Part shown: piece after piece, positions 4,772 through 9,232 of the stretch
Layout of the letters: every line of letters begins with the position of its first letter
How positions within the stretch are numbered: position 1 is the stretch's first letter
Source: Erysipelothrix sp. UBA3383
GTDB taxonomy: Bacteria > Bacillota_I > Bacilli_A > Erysipelotrichales > Erysipelotrichaceae
DNA: 9,232 nucleotides
Assembly: GCA_002358955.1 (NCBI GenBank)
Contig: DEPV01000019.1
Location: forward strand, 1-9,232
Direction: 5' to 3'
Notes under the pieces: model-generated
The model's input: only the letters and a program-made list of their open reading frames with translations
The model's database searches: none
Told to the model about the DNA's origin: nothing
Made by a program: the position numbers and the translations under genes

Positions 4772-6688
4772 ATGGGAAACAAAAAACACGATGATCACGA
4801 TCACAATCACGATAGTAATCATGAACACTCACACGGCAAGATGCCAGTAGTATTATTCTTTATCGGTCTTGCAACCTACATTGCTGCAAAATTTGTAGAC
4901 AATGAGACTGCAAAAATGGTCTTATACCTGACAACCATCATCAGTTCAGGGTATCACATTATGACCTCAGGCTTACTCAATTCAATTACCAATACAATTG
5001 AAAAGGAAAAGTTCTCTCCAAACATTCACTTGTTGATGTCACTGGCTGTAGTAGGAGCAAGTATTATTGGGGAATACGCTGAAGGGGCATTACTGATTGT
5101 TATCTTTGCAGGGGCTCACTTCCTTGAAGATTATGCTGAAGGACAATCTCGTAAAGAAATTACCAACTTACTGAACATGAACCCAACAGAAGCACGCCTT
5201 TTAGGTCCTGATGGTCAAACATCCATGGTCAGTGTGGAAACACTGAAAGTCGGAGATGTTCTTTCCGTATTAAATGGGGACCAGATTCCTACTGATGGGA
5301 TCATTCTTAGTGGACAGGCTTCCATTGATGAAGCATCCATTAGTGGAGAAAGTATTCCTCGTGAAAAATCTGCAGGTGATGAAGTCTTTGGATCAACCAT
5401 TAATGCTGCAGGTTCATTCACCATGGAAGTGACTAAAGATCCATCCGATACCCTCTTTGCTAAAATTTTAGAAATGGTTAATAACTCTCAAACCAACTTA
5501 ACCAAATCCGCAACACGCATACAGAAATTTGAACCGATTTATGTATCCATTGTTTTAGTAGCAGTAACAGTATTCATTCTTGCAATGCCATTACTATTTA
5601 ACTGGACTTGGTATGATGCATTTTATCGCGGTATGGTTTATCTTACTGTAGCTTCACCTTGTGCTCTTGCTGCTAGTGCCATTCCTGCTACCTTATCTGC
5701 AATCTCAAACTTAGCACGTAATGGGATTCTCTTTAAAGGAGGATCATTCATTTCCTTACTTGCTGATGTTCAAGCCGTTGCATTTGATAAAACAGGGACA
5801 CTAACAGAGGGAACACCTAAAGTTGTTGATGCATACTTTAGTGATAGTATTGTAGAACAAGAGGTTGTTGATGTTTTAGTTGCTATGGAAAAAACAGCCA
5901 ACCACCCACTTGCCAATGCATTATTAAAACACTTTGAAGCCAACGAAGTACTAGATTTAGAAGTTGAAAACATCATTGGACAGGGACTTAATGCTCAATA
6001 CAATGATAAACACTACCGCATTGGAGCACCTACTCAATTTAATGATGTACCCGATTTCTTTAAAGATTTACTCCATAAATATCAAAACCAAGGTAATACC
6101 GTTGTATTCATGAGTGTTGATGATGAGATTATAGGTGCTGTTGCAATGATGGATATGCCTCATTCAAGTGCTAAATCAGTGATTGATTACTTAAAATCAG
6201 TCAACATCCACACTATCATGATCACAGGAGATGCTGCTCAAACCGGACAAGCCATTGGTAACATGCTGGGTATTGATGAAGTGATTGGTGATGTTAAACC
6301 TGAGAATAAAGCTGAAATTGTAAAACAACTTCAAAGTAAATATGGTTTAGTTGCAATGATGGGTGATGGTGTTAATGATGCTCCTGCCCTTGTACAAGCC
6401 GATGTTGGTATGGCAATGGGTGATGGAACGGATGTTGCCATTGATGTTGCAGATGCTGTCATTATGAAAAATGATTTACGACAAGTTGCTTATGCTCACA
6501 AGATTGCACAATACTTAGAAAAAGTAGTACTGCAAAACGTTGTCTTCTCCATGTTGGTTGTATTTACACTTATTGTATTGAACACATTCAATATGATGAA
6601 CCTACCACTTGGTATCTTAGTTCATGAAGGTAGTACCATTGTCGTCATTTTAAACGGTTTAAGACTTCTGTCACAACGTACAAAATAG
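4772..6688 (+). CDS. Heavy-metal-transporting P1B-type ATPase (P1B-4-like, SPC motif)
   Basis: The 638-residue protein is a complete P-type ATPase that would export a transition metal ion across the cell membrane. Seen in order: a His/Asp-rich N-terminal tail (HDDHDHNHDSNHEHSHG) likely to bind metal, several membrane helices, actuator motif SGES (191-194), SPC in the ion-binding helix (295-297), phosphorylation motif DKTGT (339-343), the nucleotide-domain HP (378-379), TGD (485-487), GDGVND (531-536) and HEGST (618-622) in a late helix. SPC plus HEG(G/S)T is the P1B-4 signature; characterised members export Fe(II) (PfeT/ZosA) or Co/Ni/Zn (CoaT, CtpD, CtpJ). No CxxC metal-binding domain is present. 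The start is the ATG at 4772 with AGGAG six bases before it; the ATG at 4751 lacks a site and lies inside the operator. It is monocistronic, with its own promoter and terminator. The ArsR-type operator favours Zn/Co/Ni/Cd-responsive control; the exact ion is open. Confidence 0.92.
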   Translation: MGNKKHDDHDHNHDSNHEHSHGKMPVVLFFIGLATYIAAKFVDNETAKMVLYLTTIISSGYHIMTSGLLNSITNTIEKEKFSPNIHLLMSLAVVGASIIGEYAEGALLIVIFAGAHFLEDYAEGQSRKEITNLLNMNPTEARLLGPDGQTSMVSVETLKVGDVLSVLNGDQIPTDGIILSGQASIDEASISGESIPREKSAGDEVFGSTINAAGSFTMEVTKDPSDTLFAKILEMVNNSQTNLTKSATRIQKFEPIYVSIVLVAVTVFILAMPLLFNWTWYDAFYRGMVYLTVASPCALAASAIPATLSAISNLARNGILFKGGSFISLLADVQAVAFDKTGTLTEGTPKVVDAYFSDSIVEQEVVDVLVAMEKTANHPLANALLKHFEANEVLDLEVENIIGQGLNAQYNDKHYRIGAPTQFNDVPDFFKDLLHKYQNQGNTVVFMSVDDEIIGAVAMMDMPHSSAKSVIDYLKSVNIHTIMITGDAAQTGQAIGNMLGIDEVIGDVKPENKAEIVKQLQSKYGLVAMMGDGVNDAPALVQADVGMAMGDGTDVAIDVADAVIMKNDLRQVAYAHKIAQYLEKVVLQNVVFSMLVVFTLIVLNTFNMMNLPLGILVHEGSTIVVILNGLRLLSQRTK

Positions 6689-6704
6689 TTACAAAGATAA
6701 TATC

Positions 6705-6748
6705 AATACCGTATCACAAAACTTTCACAGTGATGCGGTATTTTTTTT
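6705..6748 (+). terminator. Intrinsic terminator of the metal ATPase gene
   Basis: A 13-bp stem with one T-G pair (AATACCGTATCAC at 6705-6717 with GTGATGCGGTATT at 6730-6742) is followed by eight T ending at 6748. It starts 16 bases after the stop codon and separates the ATPase from the DUF1538 operon. Confidence 0.92.
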
Positions 6749-6789
6749 CATTTAACACGCCCGGATACGTGGTATCACATCTTCATAAA

Positions 6790-6798
6790 TGATATAAT
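6790..6798 (+). promoter_or_regulatory. Extended -10 promoter of the DUF1538 / P-II operon
   Basis: TGATATAAT (TGn plus perfect TATAAT at 6793-6798) lies about 70 bases before the GTG start. No good -35 is visible (TGGTAT at 17 bases), suggesting activator help or reliance on the TGn element. Initiation would be near 6805. Confidence 0.65.
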
Positions 6799-6814
6799 AA
6801 AGAAGTAACATTCT

Positions 6815-6838
6815 GACTTGTCTGTAAACCTTCAAGTC
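6815..6838 (+). other. Small leader hairpin before the DUF1538 gene
   Basis: GACTTG (6815-6820) pairs with CAAGTC (6833-6838) across a 12-base loop, within the roughly 60-base leader and about 15 bases before the ribosome binding site. There is no U-tract, so it is not a terminator. The stem is short and could be chance. Confidence 0.3.
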
Positions 6839-6866
6839 GTTATACATGTTTTGAGAGGAGAACATT

Positions 6867-8345
6867 GTGCACATTTTATTAGATAAATTCAAAGAGGTTT
6901 CGTTTTCTGTATTACCAATATCACTACTTGTAGTAGTGTTATCATTTCTATTGGTACCATTAGAATCTGATGTCTTTGCCCGATTCATTATCGGAAGCGT
7001 ATTCGTTATTATAGGTTTGGGGATTTTCCTCTTCGGAGCTGAACTTGGTGTTGGACCCATTGGTAATCTTATGGGTAAGGACATTGCCAAAAGTAACTCC
7101 ACACCTTATGTTGCAATTCTAGGATTCATTCTAGGGTTTCTAATCACAATTGCAGAACCTGATCTGCAAATTCTAGCCAATGAGATTGCTAGTGCATCAG
7201 GAGGTATCATTACCAGTGGTATGATCATTATATTCGTATCGATTGGTGTTGGTATTATGGTTGCTGTGGGTCTATTAAGAATTCTATTTGGAAAACCACT
7301 CAATCGCGTCTTTACATTATTCTACTTATTCATTCTTATCCTTGGTGTTACAGTATCGGAAGAATTCCTAGCGATGTCTGTTGACTCATCAGGTGCTACT
7401 ACCGGTGCTATGACAACACCCTTCATCCTTGCATTAGGATATGGGGTATCACAGCTCAAAGGTGGTAAGAATGCTGAAGAAGATAGCTTTGGAATGGTAG
7501 GTCTAGCATCTGCAGGTCCCATCTTCATGGTTATGCTTCTAAGTAAAGTATTGGGTGTTAACAGCATCCATGGTGAAGCTGAAGTCATTGCTCCACTAGA
7601 AGGTATTTTTAAACCTTTCTTACAAGGTATGATTCCTTTAATTAAGGATTCTTTCATTACCTTATTACCTTTAACTACAATTTTTGTTGCTTTCAACCAT
7701 TTTAAATTTAAGTTGTCAAAGCAAAACACTCGTAGTATTATTATGGGTCTTATCTATACATTCCTTGGATTAACATTCTTCTTATTGGGTGTTAACACAG
7801 GATTTATGGAAGCGGGCCGTATTCTTGGTAATGGGATCGCATCTCGTGGTAATATATGGTTACTACCAGCAATTGGTTTCCTTTTAGGAACTGTGGTAGT
7901 TCTCGCTGAACCTGCTGTCTATGTTTTAACAGAACAAGTTGAAGATGTAACTTCAGGTCACATTAAAAAGAAAAATATTCTAGTAACATTATCCATTGGT
8001 ATTGCACTTGCTGTTACCATGTCCATGTTACGTATTATCGTTCCAGGATTGAAATTATGGCACTTCCTGCTTCCAGGATTTGCAATCTCAGCACTGCTAT
8101 CATACTATGTCCCTTCCATCTTTGTAGGGATTGCATATGACTCAGGTGGTGTTGCTTCAGGTCCTATGACCGCTACATTCATTCTAGCGTTTGCCCAAGG
8201 TGCTGCTGATGCAATACCAACTGCTAACGTACTGATCGATGGATTTGGTGTTATTGCAATGATTGCGATGATGCCTATTGTATCCATCCAAATATTGGGG
8301 TTATTATTTAAATTCCAGGAAAGAAGAAAGGTAAAACAAATATGA
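6867..8345 (+). CDS. Integral membrane protein, tandem DUF1538, putative transporter
   Basis: The 492-residue protein is very hydrophobic, with about a dozen predicted membrane segments, and contains two copies of the DUF1538 unit. The repeat shows in paired motifs about 250 residues apart: AEPDLQILANEI (96-107) against AEPAVYVLTEQV (347-358), and DSSGATTGAMTTPFILA (173-189) against DSGGVASGPMTATFILA (425-441). The conserved DSxGxxxGxMTxxFILA loop in each half is a likely functional site. Such two-fold repeats are typical of secondary transporters and channels, but no substrate is established for the family. The start is GTG at 6867 with AGAGGAG six bases upstream. The stop overlaps the ATG of the following P-II-like gene (ATGA), so the two are translationally coupled. 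In many bacteria DUF1538 genes sit beside P-II-like genes, suggesting control by a small cytoplasmic sensor. Confidence 0.88.
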   Translation: MHILLDKFKEVSFSVLPISLLVVVLSFLLVPLESDVFARFIIGSVFVIIGLGIFLFGAELGVGPIGNLMGKDIAKSNSTPYVAILGFILGFLITIAEPDLQILANEIASASGGIITSGMIIIFVSIGVGIMVAVGLLRILFGKPLNRVFTLFYLFILILGVTVSEEFLAMSVDSSGATTGAMTTPFILALGYGVSQLKGGKNAEEDSFGMVGLASAGPIFMVMLLSKVLGVNSIHGEAEVIAPLEGIFKPFLQGMIPLIKDSFITLLPLTTIFVAFNHFKFKLSKQNTRSIIMGLIYTFLGLTFFLLGVNTGFMEAGRILGNGIASRGNIWLLPAIGFLLGTVVVLAEPAVYVLTEQVEDVTSGHIKKKNILVTLSIGIALAVTMSMLRIIVPGLKLWHFLLPGFAISALLSYYVPSIFVGIAYDSGGVASGPMTATFILAFAQGAADAIPTANVLIDGFGVIAMIAMMPIVSIQILGLLFKFQERRKVKQI

Positions 8346-8968
8346 ATCAAAAAGTTATGGTTGTATCAATTGTGGATAACCATTACGGATCAAAAATTAT
8401 GAAACGCATTCAGAAAGAATGCGCAAGTGCCAGCTTTGTATTTTATGGTAAAGGTACAGTTTCCAACAGCATTATGAACATGCTGGGAATCTATGATCAA
8501 AAGAAAGAAATTTGTATTAATGTCATTGATAAAGAATCAGAAGATCTGGTTTACTCGACATTAGAAACAAAATTAAAAATTGAAAAAGCAGGTCATGGGG
8601 TCTTATTTACGATTCCACTGCGAGGCATTAATGATAAGGAGGAACACATGAGTTCAAAAGAAGTAATATTTGTAGTCGTTGATAACGGTAAATCTGAAGC
8701 TGTTGTTGAAAGTGCTAATCAAGCTGGGGCTCAAGGAGGTACCATCATTCATGCACGCGGAAACGCACCTGTTGATGCAAAGAAATTATTCAACATGGAT
8801 ATTGAACCTGAGCAAGAAGTTGTACTGATTGTTGCAGATAAGAGTAAAGGAACTACCATTACTGATGCAATTACAAAAGACCTTAAACTTGAGGAAGAAA
8901 ATAACGGACATCTCTTTGTACTTGATGTAACACGTACTGCAGGATTCCACAAAGGACACGTACAATAA
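8342..8968 (+). CDS. Tandem P-II-like regulatory protein
   Basis: The 208-residue protein carries two P-II (GlnB)-like ferredoxin-fold domains instead of one: residues 1 to about 96 (starting KVMVVSIVDN, ending GHGVLFTIPLRGI) and about 104-200 (starting KEVIFVVVDNGKSEAVVES, with GAQGGTIIHARG and EQEVVLIVADK, ending GHLFVLDVTRTAGF). P-II proteins are normally about 110 residues and trimeric; they bind ATP/ADP and effectors and often plug or regulate an adjacent transporter. The first domain is more divergent. The canonical uridylylation Tyr of GlnB is not recognisable. The start overlaps the DUF1538 stop by ATGA. A strong internal ribosome binding site and in-frame ATG at 8648 could also yield the second domain alone, 106 residues. 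The likely role is sensing for the DUF1538 membrane protein; ligand unknown. Confidence 0.82.
   Translation: MNQKVMVVSIVDNHYGSKIMKRIQKECASASFVFYGKGTVSNSIMNMLGIYDQKKEICINVIDKESEDLVYSTLETKLKIEKAGHGVLFTIPLRGINDKEEHMSSKEVIFVVVDNGKSEAVVESANQAGAQGGTIIHARGNAPVDAKKLFNMDIEPEQEVVLIVADKSKGTTITDAITKDLKLEEENNGHLFVLDVTRTAGFHKGHVQ
8636..8650 (+). promoter_or_regulatory. Internal ribosome binding site and in-frame ATG at the P-II domain junction
   Basis: AAGGAGG (8636-8642) lies five bases before ATG (8648-8650), which is in frame with the surrounding gene and starts exactly at the second P-II domain (MSSKEVIFVVVDNG). This is stronger than the site before the gene's own start (AGAAAGG, ten bases away). Immediately upstream, three tandem stops TAA-TGA-TAA (8629-8637) sit in a different frame. 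The layout is that of a former gene boundary. Confidence 0.75.
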
Positions 8969-8972
8969 AAAC

Positions 8973-9001
8973 AAAGGACTGTGATTCAATCACAGTCCTT
9001 T
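8973..9001. terminator. Bidirectional terminator between convergent genes
   Basis: A perfect 14-bp stem (8973-8986 with 8988-9001, core AAAGGACTGTGATT) is flanked by TTTTT on the plus side and by TTTGTTTTTATT on the minus side. It starts five bases after the P-II gene and serves both converging units. The stop codon of the minus-strand carboxypeptidase gene (8992-8990) lies inside the stem. A one-base loop is too tight, so the top pairs probably open. Confidence 0.88.
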
Positions 9002-9232
9002 TTCATAGTCTCCACCTGGAACATTGTAGTACTCTTCCAGTGTTAAACCACTCTCATATACTTTAAGGGCATCAGTGCCCAGATAACGCAAGTGCCACGC
9101 TTCATAATTGTATCCTGTAATACTTTCCTTACCTTTGGGATACCTTACAATAAAACCAAAACGTGCAGCATGCTTTGCAATATACTCAATTTCTTTTGCA
9201 CTTACTACGGGATCAATATTGCCGATAAGTTG
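8990..9232 (-). CDS. D-alanyl-D-alanine carboxypeptidase, VanY family (C-terminal part)
   Basis: The last 80 residues of a minus-strand gene that enters from the right edge. They contain AARFGFIVRYPKGKE and ITGYNYEAWHLRYLG (38-52), the C-terminal catalytic block of VanY/DdcB-type metallocarboxypeptidases (PF02557). In this block the Glu of YEAWH (44) is the presumed catalytic base and the His (47) a zinc ligand. The tail SGLTLEEYYNVPGGDYE is also usual for the family. These enzymes remove the terminal D-Ala from peptidoglycan pentapeptides outside the membrane. The zinc ligands of the upstream SxHxxGxAxD motif and the signal or anchor sequence lie beyond the window. Vancomycin resistance is not implied, because housekeeping members are widespread. 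Confidence 0.88.
   Translation of the reverse strand, partial: QLIGNIDPVVSAKEIEYIAKHAARFGFIVRYPKGKESITGYNYEAWHLRYLGTDALKVYESGLTLEEYYNVPGGDYEKGL

Noticed and set aside
4622..4828. Minus-strand 68-codon reading with a hydrophobic start
   Set aside because: It is the reverse complement of the His/Asp codon run of the ATPase tail; the Ile/Val-rich start is an artefact of that repeat and no ribosome binding site is present.
6752..7102. Minus-strand 116-codon reading across the DUF1538 promoter
   Set aside because: It runs antisense to a clear membrane-protein gene and its promoter, has no start signals and no recognisable domain. Other long antisense readings in the window were rejected on the same grounds.

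Overview
This window looks like a chromosomal segment of a low-GC Gram-positive bacterium (Bacillota). The evidence is AT-rich sequence, AGGAGG-type ribosome binding sites, extended -10 promoters (TGnTATAAT), a lipoprotein-type solute-binding protein, a PyrR-type attenuator in front of a uracil permease, and a VanY-type peptidoglycan carboxypeptidase. TGA is used as a stop codon, so the standard code applies, and the wall enzyme argues against wall-less Mollicutes. An Erysipelotrichia-like or related lineage is possible, but the sequence alone does not settle it. I see no tRNA, rRNA, CRISPR, insertion sequence or prophage gene.

Layout. The left part (1-4650) runs on the minus strand. In transcription order it holds a GNAT_C-type acyltransferase-like protein (3955-4650), a uracil permease behind a pyrimidine attenuator (2473-3783), a 37-kDa nucleoid-associated protein of the NdpA family (1455-2420), and a branched-chain amino-acid-type ABC substrate-binding lipoprotein (68-1222). 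After the last comes a hairpin, then the first codons of a further gene that leaves the window, probably the ABC permease. The right part (4772-8968) runs on the plus strand. It holds a P1B-4-like metal-exporting ATPase with a His-rich N-terminus, whose promoter carries an ArsR/SmtB-type palindrome. Next comes a two-gene operon of a double DUF1538 membrane protein and a double P-II-like protein. A convergent VanY-type carboxypeptidase fragment (8990-9232, minus) ends the window.

How the parts work together. Most units are small transcription units with their own promoter and terminator, each for one transport task: amino acids, uracil, metal ions and an unknown substrate. Several regulatory elements can be read directly. 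These are a mutually exclusive antiterminator/terminator pair before the uracil permease, a 24-bp dyad at the metal ATPase start, and a CodY-like box with an array of TGTAAA/TTTACA boxes before the amino-acid-binding protein.

The least understood system is the DUF1538 / P-II-like pair. Both proteins are internal duplications, and their genes overlap by ATGA. The P-II gene also contains a strong internal ribosome binding site and start codon at the domain junction, preceded by three tandem stops in another frame. This looks like a signal-gated transporter whose sensor gene was recently fused, or is translated both as a fusion and as its second half.
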